Positions 29,495-40,695 of a DNA stretch of 64,000 nt are shown in pieces. The stretch's first letter is position 1; every line of letters starts with the position of its first letter. The position numbers were made by a program, and so were the translations under genes. This DNA comes from an uncultured Alphaproteobacteria bacterium (GTDB lineage: Bacteria > Pseudomonadota > Alphaproteobacteria > Methylaequorales > Methylaequoraceae): positions 130,682-194,681 of the forward strand of contig CABZJY010000001.1 in NCBI GenBank assembly GCA_902526175.1, written 5' to 3'. Under the pieces are notes generated by a model. The model worked only from the letters and a program-made list of their open reading frames with translations, searched no databases and was not told the origin of the DNA.

Positions 29495-30392
29495 AAAATT
29501 AATTTACAGGTTTTTAGGAAAAATTAATTTTAATTATAATATTGGTAAACGAACTTGGTTTGGTACTGGAGGAAAATGTCTAGTATTTTTTGAACCATCA
29601 AATATAAAACAATTATTTTTTTTTCTTAAAATAATACCAAAAAATTTTCCTTTTTTTATTTTTGGTCTTGGATCAAACATTCTTTTTCGAGATGGAAGAT
29701 TTAATGGGGCTGTAATAAAACTAGGTGAAGACTTTAAGAAAATTGAGCTAAATAAGAAAAAGAAAATAATTAAAGTTGGTTGTGGAGTTAAAGATATCGA
29801 TCTAGCTAATTTTTGTTTAAATAATTCAATATCTAGTTTTGAATTTTTAGTCGGTATACCAGGAACCCTTGGTGGTGCTATTAGGATGAATTCAAGTTGT
29901 TTTAATGGGTGTATAAGCGATAATTTAAAAAGTATTACAGTGTTGAATAGTAAAAGGGAATTAAAGAAAATCAATAAAGATGAAATAAAATTTAATTATA
30001 GAGAGGTAAAATTACCTAAAGATTTTATCTTTTTAGAGGCTGAATTTTTCGTTAATTTTGAAAATAAAATTAAAATTAAAGAAAAAATGCAGGATATAAA
30101 AAACTTAAGAAAAAAAAATCAACCCCTTGGTGTAAGAACAGGAGGAAGTACGTTTAAAAATCCAGAACAAATTAAAGCCTGGGAACTTATTGATAAAATA
30201 GGATTTAGAGGTAAGAAATATAATAATACGCTAATTTCAGAAAAACATCCAAATTTTTTTATTAATATGGGTAATGCATCTTCATTGGAGCTAGAGATTT
30301 TAGGTGAGGATATTAAGAATATAGTCAAAGATAAAACAGGAATAAAGTTATCTTGGGAAATTGAAAGAGTTGGTAATTTTGAAAAGTTTTAA
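29478..30392 (+). CDS. murB: UDP-N-acetylenolpyruvoylglucosamine reductase
   Basis: RTWFGTGG, GSNILFRDGRF, GIPGTLGGAIRMNSS. Confidence 0.94.
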   Translation: MNQINKKLIYRFLGKINFNYNIGKRTWFGTGGKCLVFFEPSNIKQLFFFLKIIPKNFPFFIFGLGSNILFRDGRFNGAVIKLGEDFKKIELNKKKKIIKVGCGVKDIDLANFCLNNSISSFEFLVGIPGTLGGAIRMNSSCFNGCISDNLKSITVLNSKRELKKINKDEIKFNYREVKLPKDFIFLEAEFFVNFENKIKIKEKMQDIKNLRKKNQPLGVRTGGSTFKNPEQIKAWELIDKIGFRGKKYNNTLISEKHPNFFINMGNASSLELEILGEDIKNIVKDKTGIKLSWEIERVGNFEKF

Positions 30393-31287
30393 ATTAGGCA
30401 TATTAATGGGAGGAAATTCTTCAGAGAGAAAAATATCTCTTAAGACAGGTAACCAAGTGATAAGTTCCTTTCAGAAAAAAAATTATACTGTAAAAAAATT
30501 TATAATTGGAAAGAATTTAAAAAAATTTGTAAGAGATATTATTGAATTTTCTCCAAATATAGTTTTTAACGCTCTGCACGGAAAATTTGGTGAGGATGGA
30601 CAAGTACAATCAATTTTAAATACGCTCAAAATACCCTACACTCACTCAGGGGCGTTCACATCTTCAATTGCAATGAACAAGTATTTTTCAAAAATTATTT
30701 TTAGTAATTTTGGTATTCCCTGCCCTAAAGGTATTATTGTAAAAAAGGATACTAAATTTACATTAAAAATACCCTTTCCTCTTGTATTAAAACCTTTAGA
30801 TGGAGGCTCTAGTATCGATGTTCTTCTAATAAAAAATAATACAGAACTTATGAGTAAATTAAGTGATTTTTTTTCTGGAAATAAAATAGGAATGTTAGAG
30901 GAATTTATCCCAGGTAGGGAAATTACAGTTGGTGTTTTAGATAATAAAATCCTAGGTTCAATTGAAATTATCTCGAATGAAAGCTTTTATAATTATAAGA
31001 GTAAATATATAAGCGTTGCAAAACATGTGTTATCTCCAGAGCTTCCTGAACATATTAAAAAAAAACTAAGTGAATATACCTTAACAGCGCATAAATCTAT
31101 AGGTTGTAATTATTTAAGCCGTGCTGATTTCAGATATAATGAAAAAAAAAACCAGGTATACTTATTAGAAATAAATACTCAACCAGGATTAACAAAGAAT
31201 TCATTATTACCTGAGATGGCAGCTGATATTGGAATAAATTTTGATGAATTATGTAGTAAAATAGTGGAAAACGCTCGGTGCGAATAA
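30361..31287 (+). CDS. ddl: D-alanine--D-alanine ligase
   Basis: GILMGGNSSERKISLKTG, ALHGKFGEDGQVQ, EINTQPGLT; internal starts possible. Confidence 0.94.
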   Translation: MKELVILKSFKLGILMGGNSSERKISLKTGNQVISSFQKKNYTVKKFIIGKNLKKFVRDIIEFSPNIVFNALHGKFGEDGQVQSILNTLKIPYTHSGAFTSSIAMNKYFSKIIFSNFGIPCPKGIIVKKDTKFTLKIPFPLVLKPLDGGSSIDVLLIKNNTELMSKLSDFFSGNKIGMLEEFIPGREITVGVLDNKILGSIEIISNESFYNYKSKYISVAKHVLSPELPEHIKKKLSEYTLTAHKSIGCNYLSRADFRYNEKKNQVYLLEINTQPGLTKNSLLPEMAADIGINFDELCSKIVENARCE

Positions 31288-31979
31288 CTATAATATTTTT
31301 TATTTTATTATGTTTTACTTTTTTCTACCAAAAAGAATTATTTCCTTTATTTTCAAAAATTAATTTTAACTCTATGAATTCTTTCTTAAATGAGAGAATT
31401 AAAATAAAATCCATAAAAATTGAGAATTTACAACTTCTGGACGAAAAACAAATACTTGAAAAGATTAATTTAAAAGATTCTAATTTATTAAATTTAAATT
31501 TAAAAAGTTTAAAAGGGCAATTAATGAGAATTAATGAAATAGAAACCTTATCAATAGAAAAAAAAATCAATGGTGATATAAATATTCTTGTACAAGAAAA
31601 AAAACCTTTTGTTTTTTGGGAAGTAGACGGAAAAAGATTTTTAATAGATACTAAAGGTACAATACTTAATTATAAAAATTATAAAAATAATGATCTAAAA
31701 ATTGTGACTGGAAAATTAGCTAATTTACATGCAAACTCTATTATTAATAAAATTAACTTATTTCCGAAATTAAATTTAAAATTCCAATCTGCAGATTATG
31801 TAGAAAACTATAGATGGGATATTAATTTATCAAATAACGTTAAAGTTAAACTACCATTTGAAGATAATGAAAATATTGCTTTAAATTTTCTAGATAATCT
31901 TATCAAAAATGAAAATTTTGAAATTTTTGAGAAAAAAGTTATTGATTTAAGAGTTATTGGCAGAGCTTTTGTTAAATAA
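31278..31979 (+). CDS. ftsQ: cell division protein FtsQ
   Basis: Bitopic 233-aa protein with POTRA-like region and FVFWEVDGKRFLIDTKG, between ddl and ftsA. Confidence 0.8.
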   Translation: MRITIIFFILLCFTFFYQKELFPLFSKINFNSMNSFLNERIKIKSIKIENLQLLDEKQILEKINLKDSNLLNLNLKSLKGQLMRINEIETLSIEKKINGDINILVQEKKPFVFWEVDGKRFLIDTKGTILNYKNYKNNDLKIVTGKLANLHANSIINKINLFPKLNLKFQSADYVENYRWDINLSNNVKVKLPFEDNENIALNFLDNLIKNENFEIFEKKVIDLRVIGRAFVK

Positions 31980-31982
31980 AAT

Positions 31983-33197
31983 ATGTTAAAACTTAAACCT
32001 ACCAACCATTTTATTTTGATAGACTTAGGGACTAATAAAATTGTTTTTGTCGAATACAAAAAAAAAAAAAATAATAATCTAGAGTTGATTAATTGGAATC
32101 ACATTAAAACGCTTGGTCTTACAGGTGGAAAAATAATTTCCTTAAAACAAACCTCTGAATCTATAAAAAAAATTTTTGCAAATTATAAACTAAAAAAAGA
32201 AAAAAAAATTGTAATAGTTAGTATTTCAGATCCTGAACTAACACTTAAAAAAACATATTTTGACATTGATATTAATGGTCACAAGATAAGTAAAAAAGAT
32301 GTGAGAGAGGTGTTTACTAAAAATTTAAAAAAGTTTTTTTCAACCAGTATGCACCTACTTCATACTATCCCAACAAATTTTTTCTTGGATGATAAAATTA
32401 TAGATAATAATCCTATAGGAATTTCCTGTAAAAAACTGGGTTTAAAATCTATAAATATCCTCATTACCAAAGATACGATTAATCAGTTTAAACATTCATT
32501 TAAAAATTCAAGAATAGTTGAACCAAATAACTTTGTATATTCAGGATTGGCTTCATCGATTTCATCCTTAACGAAAGACGAGAAAGAAAATGGTGCAACA
32601 TCAATTGACTTTGGAGCAGGATCAGTAAAAATTGTGACTTTTTATAAAAATACTATTGAGTTTGTAAAAAATTTATCGCTCGGAGGTAATGATGTAACAA
32701 ATGATATTTCCAAGATACTTGAAATAGATTATGAGCAGGCTGAATATGTAAAGATTATAAAAGGGAATCTTAGCTTTATTAACGAGGAAAAATTTAAAGT
32801 TGAACTTCCATGTGGTGAACATAAGGTAATTACTTCAAATTTTTTGCAAGGAATCATAAAGCCGAGATATGAAGAAATAATTGAAATGTGCAGAAATACC
32901 TTAGAGGAGAATCTTATCTCGAGAATAGGTATGGATACAGTCGTTTTTTCAGGAGGTGGAGCTGAAATAAAAGGTTTTCAGGAATTTTCATCTAAAATTC
33001 TAAATCGAAGAGTTCGAGTTGCAAAACCTTTTGCTTTTCATAAAGATATTGGAAAACCAGAATTTTCAACTTTAAATGGTTTAATTAAAATATGTAATGA
33101 TTTAACTTTTAAGAATTTATTATTAAATAAATCTATACAAAATGATAATGGCATCTTAGATAAACTGAATAATTGGGTATCTGACAGTATTAGTTAG
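31983..33197 (+). CDS. ftsA: cell division protein FtsA
   Basis: ILIDLGTNKIVF, ATSIDFGAGSVKIV, VVFSGGGAEIKG. Confidence 0.9.
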   Translation: MLKLKPTNHFILIDLGTNKIVFVEYKKKKNNNLELINWNHIKTLGLTGGKIISLKQTSESIKKIFANYKLKKEKKIVIVSISDPELTLKKTYFDIDINGHKISKKDVREVFTKNLKKFFSTSMHLLHTIPTNFFLDDKIIDNNPIGISCKKLGLKSINILITKDTINQFKHSFKNSRIVEPNNFVYSGLASSISSLTKDEKENGATSIDFGAGSVKIVTFYKNTIEFVKNLSLGGNDVTNDISKILEIDYEQAEYVKIIKGNLSFINEEKFKVELPCGEHKVITSNFLQGIIKPRYEEIIEMCRNTLEENLISRIGMDTVVFSGGGAEIKGFQEFSSKILNRRVRVAKPFAFHKDIGKPEFSTLNGLIKICNDLTFKNLLLNKSIQNDNGILDKLNNWVSDSIS

Positions 33198-33226
33198 TTT
33201 GTTATTGAAATATTTTGTAATTATTT

Positions 33227-34222
33227 GTGAATTTAAGAGTGAAAAAAATCATATATTATCATTATATGTTATTTAATAAAAAAGCTCCAAGAGTATCAGA
33301 TCGACAAACAGAAAGTATAACCAATCTTCCTAAGCTTAAAATTGCGAATAAGCAGTTTACTTTGTCAAATAAAGTTAAATTTAGTGGGGTTGGTCTTCAT
33401 TCCGGTAAGAAAATCAATATGACGCTGCATCCAAGCGATGAAAATACAGGAATTATTTTTAGATTGAAGAGTAAAGACGGTTTAACTTCAGATATTGAAG
33501 CAACCTATAATAATGTTTCAGATACTTTTCTTTGTACAAAACTTAAAAATGAGGAAGGCCATTTTGTTTCAACAACTGAGCATCTTTTATCTTCTCTTTA
33601 CTCTCTTAATATTGATAACTTAATTATAGAAATTGATAATAATGAAATTCCTATTTTAGATGGTTCTAGTAAAATATTCTTTGATGCCATTTCAAAAGTA
33701 GGATTAAGTGAACAAAATAGCTTTAAGAAGTTTATAAAAATTAAAAATACCTTAGAGGTAAGTAATGACAACTCTTATGCCAAAGTTTCTCCTAATATAG
33801 AGACAATAATAAGTTGTGAAATAAATTTTCAAACAAAGGTTATCGGCAAACAATCAATAAGTTTTCCTTTAACCAAATCAATTTTTAAAAATGAAATATC
33901 CAGTGCAAGAACTTTTGGTTTTCTAAATGATATTAATTGTTTAAGGAAAAAGGGGTTAACACTTGGTGGTTCTCTAGATAATGCTATTGTGATTTCAGAA
34001 GATAAGGTTTTAAACAAAGGTGGTTTGAGATTTAATGATGAATTTGTAAGGCACAAGGCCCTAGATTTTATCGGAGATCTCGCTCTTTCGGGACATAAAA
34101 TGATTGGTTCTTTTTTAAGTGTAAATGGTGGTCATGCCATAAATTATAAACTCGTAAGAAAAATCTTTAGCTGCAGAGACAATTGGGATTTTGTTGATTC
34201 AAATCAAGATCCGATTTTTTAA
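33227..34222 (+). CDS. lpxC: UDP-3-O-acyl-N-acetylglucosamine deacetylase (start may be 33266)
   Basis: KFSGVGLHSGKKINMTLHP, TTEHLLSSLY, ILDGSS. Confidence 0.94.
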   Translation: MNLRVKKIIYYHYMLFNKKAPRVSDRQTESITNLPKLKIANKQFTLSNKVKFSGVGLHSGKKINMTLHPSDENTGIIFRLKSKDGLTSDIEATYNNVSDTFLCTKLKNEEGHFVSTTEHLLSSLYSLNIDNLIIEIDNNEIPILDGSSKIFFDAISKVGLSEQNSFKKFIKIKNTLEVSNDNSYAKVSPNIETIISCEINFQTKVIGKQSISFPLTKSIFKNEISSARTFGFLNDINCLRKKGLTLGGSLDNAIVISEDKVLNKGGLRFNDEFVRHKALDFIGDLALSGHKMIGSFLSVNGGHAINYKLVRKIFSCRDNWDFVDSNQDPIF

Positions 34223-34276
34223 TTTTAACTTTCTTTATTTTTTTGTTAGATTCTAAATTAATAAGATTTAGGCTTT

Positions 34277-35110
34277 ATGAAAAAAATTTTAATAATTATT
34301 TCTTGTACACTTTTTTTGAACTGTTGTAGTTCTAGTAATGAACAACTAGGAATTCAGAGTTATAATAAAACTGATAAGTCAATGTATATTGATGCTCACA
34401 AAAAACTAAAGTCAGGTGAGTACGAAGAAGCAAATAACTTATTTACGGAACTTGATCTTATGCACCCTTATTCTAAATGGGCTATTAAAGGTCAATTAAT
34501 GTCTGGGTTTTCTCTTTATCAAGAAAATAAATATGAGGAAGCTATATTTACACTCAATAAATTTATTAATTTAAACCCCAAAGATAAAAATTTAGATTAC
34601 GCTCATTATTTAAAAGGATTTTGTTTTTACGAGAGAATTAACAATGTTTCAAGAGATCAAAATATGGCTATTAAAGCTAAAGAAACCTTTACTGAACTTA
34701 AAAATAAATTTCCAAATTCAAAATATTCACAAAGAGCTATACAGCATATAAAGTTGTTAAATAATCAGTTAGCCGGTTATGAAATGACTATTGGTAAATT
34801 TTACCAAAAAAGAGGAAAATTTATTGCAGCTACATTAAGATACAAAACCATTATAAAAAAATATAAAAATTCTGCTCAAATTCCAGAATCATTATTCAGA
34901 ATTATGGAATGTTATTTATCATTAGGTATTAAACCACAAGCAATAACACTTTTTAAAATACTTAATTATAATTTTCCTGGATCAGTGTGGTCAGCTGAAT
35001 CTGTTGCCCTTTTGAAAGATACAAAAGTTAAAGTCTCATTGTTAGAGAATTTAAAGGAAAAAAAAAAAATAGAATTAAATACATTAAATATTGATGAATT
35101 AGATTTTTAA
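34277..35110 (+). CDS. bamD: outer membrane assembly lipoprotein BamD
   Basis: Lipoprotein signal FLNCC, TPR-like repeats, YEEANNLFTELDLMHPYSKWA. Confidence 0.88.
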   Translation: MKKILIIISCTLFLNCCSSSNEQLGIQSYNKTDKSMYIDAHKKLKSGEYEEANNLFTELDLMHPYSKWAIKGQLMSGFSLYQENKYEEAIFTLNKFINLNPKDKNLDYAHYLKGFCFYERINNVSRDQNMAIKAKETFTELKNKFPNSKYSQRAIQHIKLLNNQLAGYEMTIGKFYQKRGKFIAATLRYKTIIKKYKNSAQIPESLFRIMECYLSLGIKPQAITLFKILNYNFPGSVWSAESVALLKDTKVKVSLLENLKEKKKIELNTLNIDELDF

Positions 35111-35122
35111 TTTTTTTTACAA

Positions 35123-36784
35123 ATGTTAAGTTTTTTATCCATAAGAAATATTGTTTTAATTGAAAAGATTGATATTAATTTTGAACAGGGTCTATGTGTT
35201 CTAACAGGTGAAACAGGTGCTGGAAAATCGATAATTCTTGATTCATTAGGTCTTGTTTTAGGAAATAGAGCTAATTATTCTCTAAGACCAAAGAATCAGT
35301 TTGAAACTAAGGTAACAGCAGTTTTTTCAAATATTCAAGATTTAGAGATAGAAAAAATTCTGCGTGAAAATGGAATAGATCTTAAAGATGAAATTATACT
35401 GAAGAGATCTTTAACCTCTGATGGTAAAAGTAAATCATTTATTAATGATAATTTAGTAAGCCTTTCTACTTTAAAAAATATTGGTGACAAACTTGTTGAA
35501 GTTGAAAGTCAATTTTCAGAACAAGGACTCTTAAATACGTCGAGTCATATCAAAGTTTTAGATGAATTCGGAAACTACAATAATTTGATTATAGACTTAA
35601 ATAAAAGCTGGGATGTATTGCAAGAAAAAACACTAAAATTAAAAACAATGCAAAATTTAAAAATAAAGATTAATGAGAACAAAGAACTGTATAATTTTTA
35701 TTTAAATGAACTTTCAAACCTTAATCCTAGTGAATCTGAATATCCTAAACTATTAAAAGCAAAAGAATTACTTGTTAATTCAAAAAAAATCATGAGCAGC
35801 TCTTTAATTGTGTTGGATAATTTTTTTTCTGAAAATAATAGAAATATTGAAAATCTAATGATTTCTTCAATAAAGGAGCTGGAGAAAATAAATAAATTTG
35901 TTGGAAAAGATTGTGAGAAAATAATTAATACAATCGATGACTTTCTTGTTAATATGGTTGATTTAAAAAATACTATTAACAGTTTTTGCGAAAACAATGA
36001 TCAAGATGGAAAGAAGTTAGAATCTCTTGAAGATAGAATCTTTGAATATGTGAGATTAGCAAAAAAACATAATTGTCAAGAAAGTGATCTTATACATAAA
36101 AAAAATTCTATAGAGTTAGAATTACAAAGTCTAGAGGATGAATCAAAAGATTTAAAAAAAATTATTTTAGAAAAAGAACAAGCAGAAAAAATATTTAATG
36201 ATATAGCAAATGAAGTATCACTCAAAAGAATTGAAAATGCAAAAAAAATGGATGAACAAATTAATCTTGAACTACCGGATTTAAAATTAGATGGTGCTAC
36301 ATTTAAGACTTGCATTGAACAATCTGAAAAACCAAAAAGAGATGGAATTGATGATATTAAGTTTCTAATAAAAACGAATCCTAAAAGTGAACTAGGACAT
36401 TTTAATAAGATTACATCTGGTGGTGAACTGTGTAGATTTGCACTTGCAATAAAAGTAGTTTCATCAAAAATAAAGAAAAATTCCATTGTTTTTGATGAAG
36501 TTGATAGTGGCATTGGAGGGTCTGTAGCATCAGCTGTTGGAGAAAAACTTAATCGCTTAGGTAAAACCAAACAAATAATTGTAGTCACTCATTCTCCCCA
36601 AGTTGCAGCATTGGGTAATCAGCATTATAAAGTTTCTAAAATTATGGAAAGCGGTGTTAACATAACAAAAATAGAAAAATTAGACAATAATAAGAAAATT
36701 TTAGAAATTGCTAGAATGTTATCTGGTAAAGAAATTACATCTGAGGCTGAGGAGGCAGCAAAAATATTAATTAATACTACATAG
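35123..36784 (+). CDS. recN: DNA repair protein RecN
   Basis: LTGETGAGKSIILDSLGL, SGGELCRFALAIK, FDEVDSGIGG. Confidence 0.94.
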   Translation: MLSFLSIRNIVLIEKIDINFEQGLCVLTGETGAGKSIILDSLGLVLGNRANYSLRPKNQFETKVTAVFSNIQDLEIEKILRENGIDLKDEIILKRSLTSDGKSKSFINDNLVSLSTLKNIGDKLVEVESQFSEQGLLNTSSHIKVLDEFGNYNNLIIDLNKSWDVLQEKTLKLKTMQNLKIKINENKELYNFYLNELSNLNPSESEYPKLLKAKELLVNSKKIMSSSLIVLDNFFSENNRNIENLMISSIKELEKINKFVGKDCEKIINTIDDFLVNMVDLKNTINSFCENNDQDGKKLESLEDRIFEYVRLAKKHNCQESDLIHKKNSIELELQSLEDESKDLKKIILEKEQAEKIFNDIANEVSLKRIENAKKMDEQINLELPDLKLDGATFKTCIEQSEKPKRDGIDDIKFLIKTNPKSELGHFNKITSGGELCRFALAIKVVSSKIKKNSIVFDEVDSGIGGSVASAVGEKLNRLGKTKQIIVVTHSPQVAALGNQHYKVSKIMESGVNITKIEKLDNNKKILEIARMLSGKEITSEAEEAAKILINTT

Positions 36785-38543
36785 TTCTTGTTTTATCCTT
36801 CAGCCAACTTCTTAATTCTATGCTTATGAGTTTTGAAATGATTTGAAATACTTGTTTATGATATGAATTTATCCAATTTATTTGAATACTATCTAGTTCA
36901 TTCTTATTAATTAATTTTTTTTCGAATGGAACCAGACTCAAATTATCAAATTCTAGAAAATTTTTGTATGATGATTTTTTGACCAATAATAAATTTTCCA
37001 AACGAATACCAAATTTAGATTTTTTATAATAACCAGGTTCGTTTGATAAAATCATTCCCTCTTTAATACTTTCATTAATACTGCTTTTTGACAAACTTTG
37101 AGGACCTTCATGAACTCCAAGAAAATTCCCAACACCATGACCAGTACCATGGTTATAATCTAAACCTAAGTTCCAAAGATTATGTCTTGCAATAACATCA
37201 ATTTGTATACCCAGCGTTTTTTTTGGAAATTTCATTTTAGCTAAATCAATATGTGCTTTTAAAACATTTGTATATATTTTTATATATTCTTTTTTTGGAG
37301 GTCTTGACCCAATTAAAAAGGTTCTTGTTATATCAGTTGTTCCACCAAAATATTGTCCACCAGAATCACATAAATACAAATCACCTTTTTTTAATTTTTT
37401 TGGTTTCATATTTTTGGGATTATAGTGGATGATAGCTCCATTTTTACCAGTTGCTGAAATTGTATCAAAACTTGGTGAAAAGTATGAATTGTTCTCCTTT
37501 CTAAAATTTTCTAACTTTTGTGCTACTTCTAATTCATTACAATTATATATTTGCCTACTTTTTTCTAACCAGAACATAAATTTTATTATAGCAACAGCAT
37601 CATAAATATGAATTTTTTTTATACTACTTATCTCCACAGAATTTTTTATTGATTTTTCTTTTTTACAAATATCCTCAATCATCTCATATTTGAAATTCAT
37701 TTTATTAATTTCATGGTAAAAATAATAAGGAGAATCTTTATCTATTAGAATTTTCTTATTTTTTTCTATTTTTTTTAAATCTTTATGTATTTGCTCTTCA
37801 GAGCTAATACTTATACCTAAATTATTGAAAAATATATTTAGTTTCTTTGTTAACTTATTTTTATCGATATATAAAATAATTTTTTTTGGATTAAAAAAAA
37901 TCATTCTTGACATAACAACCGGAGTAAAATCTAAATCATAACCTCTCAAATTTAAAAGCCACGATACAGACTCAGGTGAAGTAATTATATAGCAATATAA
38001 ATTTTTAATTTTATTTCTAATTAAATTAATTTTTTTTTTTGCTGAACAACCAGTATATTTATTGCTGAGCAAAAAAGCATGCTTAGATGGTTGAATGCTG
38101 TTAAATCTATAAATGTGATCAATAAGTATTCCAGCATTAAAATGTATTTTAATTTCTTTTTTTTGTGTAACTTCTATAAGTTTTTTTATAAATGAAATAG
38201 AGTGTATTTTTGAATCAACACAAAGTTTGGTCTTCTTAGACTGGTTATCATTAAAAAAATCAAAGATTGTATATTTAGATGTATCATAAATTTTTATACT
38301 TGAAGGTAATTCAGATATTGCCTGCAATGTGTAGCGACCATCAGTAAAGAAAATAAAAGAGTCATTAAAAAGTAGTAGCAAGCCATTTGAACCAGAAAAT
38401 CCAGTTAACCACTTAAGTCTTTGTTTATTTACAGGAGCATATTCATTAAGATATTCGTCCATTGTTGACAGTAAATAACTATCAAATTTTTTTTCTTTAC
38501 ATAACTTCTTTAGAGAACTTAATCTTTTTAAATATTCTACCAT
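36777..38543 (-). CDS. Xaa-Pro aminopeptidase (M24B)
   Basis: LCDSGGQYFGGTTDITRT, NHGTGHGVGNFLGVHEGP, SNEPGYYK. Confidence 0.9.
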   Translation of the reverse strand: MVEYLKRLSSLKKLCKEKKFDSYLLSTMDEYLNEYAPVNKQRLKWLTGFSGSNGLLLLFNDSFIFFTDGRYTLQAISELPSSIKIYDTSKYTIFDFFNDNQSKKTKLCVDSKIHSISFIKKLIEVTQKKEIKIHFNAGILIDHIYRFNSIQPSKHAFLLSNKYTGCSAKKKINLIRNKIKNLYCYIITSPESVSWLLNLRGYDLDFTPVVMSRMIFFNPKKIILYIDKNKLTKKLNIFFNNLGISISSEEQIHKDLKKIEKNKKILIDKDSPYYFYHEINKMNFKYEMIEDICKKEKSIKNSVEISSIKKIHIYDAVAIIKFMFWLEKSRQIYNCNELEVAQKLENFRKENNSYFSPSFDTISATGKNGAIIHYNPKNMKPKKLKKGDLYLCDSGGQYFGGTTDITRTFLIGSRPPKKEYIKIYTNVLKAHIDLAKMKFPKKTLGIQIDVIARHNLWNLGLDYNHGTGHGVGNFLGVHEGPQSLSKSSINESIKEGMILSNEPGYYKKSKFGIRLENLLLVKKSSYKNFLEFDNLSLVPFEKKLINKNELDSIQINWINSYHKQVFQIISKLISIELRSWLKDKTRTM

Positions 38544-38548
38544 ATTAG

Positions 38549-40693
38549 TTAATTTAACTTTTTGAGATAATCGGCTAATACTTTAACTACTTCTTTTGTT
38601 TTTTGAAAAGTTATTTGAACCTTATCATTACTAATACCAAGTACTATTCCTTCACCAAGATTTTCATGAAATACCTTATCCCCAACTCTAAATTTTTCAC
38701 TTTTTATTGATTCTATAATTCTTGGATATTCCTTCTCCATTTTGTCTTCAACTTTGAGATCACAACTTTTTTTTGGAAGTTCAGATAAAAATCTTGATGG
38801 AATTGTTCTATACAAAGATTGGTTGTATTGTTTTCTATAATTCGCAAAGAAAATACTTAATGAATTTCTTGCACGAGTAATTCCTACATATGCTAATCTT
38901 CTTTCCTCTTCTAAACCTTTATTACCATGTTCATCAATATTCCTTTGGTTTGGAAAGATCCCCTCTTCCCAACCTGGAAGTAATACTGTATCAAATTCTA
39001 ATCCTTTTGCACTGTGTATCGTCATTAACGAAATTTTTTTTTTTTCATTTACATCTGAAGAATTATCTATTACTAAACTAACCTCTTCTAAAAAGTCTCC
39101 CAAAGAATTTCTATTATTTATATCACTAACAAGTTTCTTTAAATTTTCCAATCTTCCTTCTGATTCATATGTTTTATCATCCTTAAGCATATCACAATAA
39201 CCAACCTCCTCTAATAATTCACCTGCAATATCCGAATGTATTTTTTTTGAAAGTTTTTTTTGATTTGATTCTAATATATTTACAAAATAGTTCATTGAAT
39301 CTAAGAGTTTTTTTGGAAAAATTTTTAAAGCTAGATGTTCTTTAAGAGACTGAAAAAGCGAAATATTTTTTGTTCTTGAGTTTTTATATAGATCTGAAAG
39401 GTATTTTGTCCCTAAACCTCTTTTGGGAATATTTATAATCCTTTCTAAAGCAAGATCGTCATCCCAATTAACTATTATTCTAAAATAAGCAATTGCGTCC
39501 TTAATTTCTTTTCTGTCATAAAACTTTGGTCCTCCAACTACTCTATATTTTATTCCTTCTTTTACAAATCTATCTTCAATTTCTTTGAACTGAAAACTTG
39601 CTCTTGTTAAAACAGCAATTTCATTGGGATTTTTATTTTTTTCTATCAATTGTTTTATTATTTCACACATTCTTATTGCTTCTGCAGTATCATCATCAAC
39701 ATTGATAACTTTAACCTTTCTTCCATCAGAATCATTAGTCCATAGAGTTTTTCCAATCCTTTCAGTATTCTCAGAAATAATACTTGAAGCGGCAGATAAT
39801 ATATTTCCAGTAGAGCGATAATTTTGTTCTAATCTAATTATCTTTGATTTCTTAAAATGTTTTTCAAAATTTAAAATATTACTTAATTGTGCTCCCCTCC
39901 AACCATAAATTGATTGATCTTCGTCTCCTACACAACAAATATTTTGATGTTTAGCAGCTAAAAGTCTCAATAATAAATATTGTGCTGTATTTGTGTCTTG
40001 ATATTCGTCAACTAATATATACCTGAGTGTATTTTGATAATATTCTAAAACGTTTTCATTTTTTTTAAGTAGATTCAAAGTTTTTAAAATCAGATCTCCA
40101 AAATCTACTGCATTAAAGCCTTCTAATCTTTTTTGGTAACTTTCATATACTTTACTTAAAATTCCGTTGGTATGTATCTCAAATTCATGGTTTGAAATTT
40201 GATCAAAATTAAGCGCGTAATTTTTTAAACTATCTATAAAATATAAATAATTTTTGGGATTATGTTTTTTATTATCCAAATTTAAATACGACAAGATTTG
40301 TTTTAACAATCTCAATTGATCATCTGTATCCAAAATGGTAAAGTCATTCTTTAAATTGACATAACTAGCATTTTTTCTCAATATTCTTAGACCAATAGAA
40401 TGAAACGTTCCTATATACATCCCCTCTATAGGTTTCTTTATTAAACTTTCTACTCTTCTTTTCATTTCGTTTGCTGCTTTATTTGTAAAAGTCACTGCAA
40501 GAATTTGAAAATTTTTTGCTTTGTTTGAAAATATTAAATTTGCGAGTCTTGTAGTTAAAACCTTTGTCTTGCCAGTTCCAGCACCAGAAAGAACTAAAAG
40601 AGGGCCCTCAGTAGATGTAACGGCTTGCCGTTGCTGATCATTTAATCCTTGCAAAAAGTCAGGCTCAGGAATTATCAATAACTTTTCATTCAT
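38549..40693 (-). CDS. UvrD/PcrA-type superfamily 1 DNA helicase
   Basis: LSGAGTGKTKVLTTR, DEYQDTN, GDEDQSIYGWRGA, TIHSAKGLEF. Confidence 0.93.
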   Translation of the reverse strand: MNEKLLIIPEPDFLQGLNDQQRQAVTSTEGPLLVLSGAGTGKTKVLTTRLANLIFSNKAKNFQILAVTFTNKAANEMKRRVESLIKKPIEGMYIGTFHSIGLRILRKNASYVNLKNDFTILDTDDQLRLLKQILSYLNLDNKKHNPKNYLYFIDSLKNYALNFDQISNHEFEIHTNGILSKVYESYQKRLEGFNAVDFGDLILKTLNLLKKNENVLEYYQNTLRYILVDEYQDTNTAQYLLLRLLAAKHQNICCVGDEDQSIYGWRGAQLSNILNFEKHFKKSKIIRLEQNYRSTGNILSAASSIISENTERIGKTLWTNDSDGRKVKVINVDDDTAEAIRMCEIIKQLIEKNKNPNEIAVLTRASFQFKEIEDRFVKEGIKYRVVGGPKFYDRKEIKDAIAYFRIIVNWDDDLALERIINIPKRGLGTKYLSDLYKNSRTKNISLFQSLKEHLALKIFPKKLLDSMNYFVNILESNQKKLSKKIHSDIAGELLEEVGYCDMLKDDKTYESEGRLENLKKLVSDINNRNSLGDFLEEVSLVIDNSSDVNEKKKISLMTIHSAKGLEFDTVLLPGWEEGIFPNQRNIDEHGNKGLEEERRLAYVGITRARNSLSIFFANYRKQYNQSLYRTIPSRFLSELPKKSCDLKVEDKMEKEYPRIIESIKSEKFRVGDKVFHENLGEGIVLGISNDKVQITFQKTKEVVKVLADYLKKLN

Positions 40694-40695
40694 AA

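Noticed and set aside
36076-36588. 170-aa minus-strand ORF
   Set aside because: Antisense to recN, covering its conserved ABC signature region; no recognisable domain.
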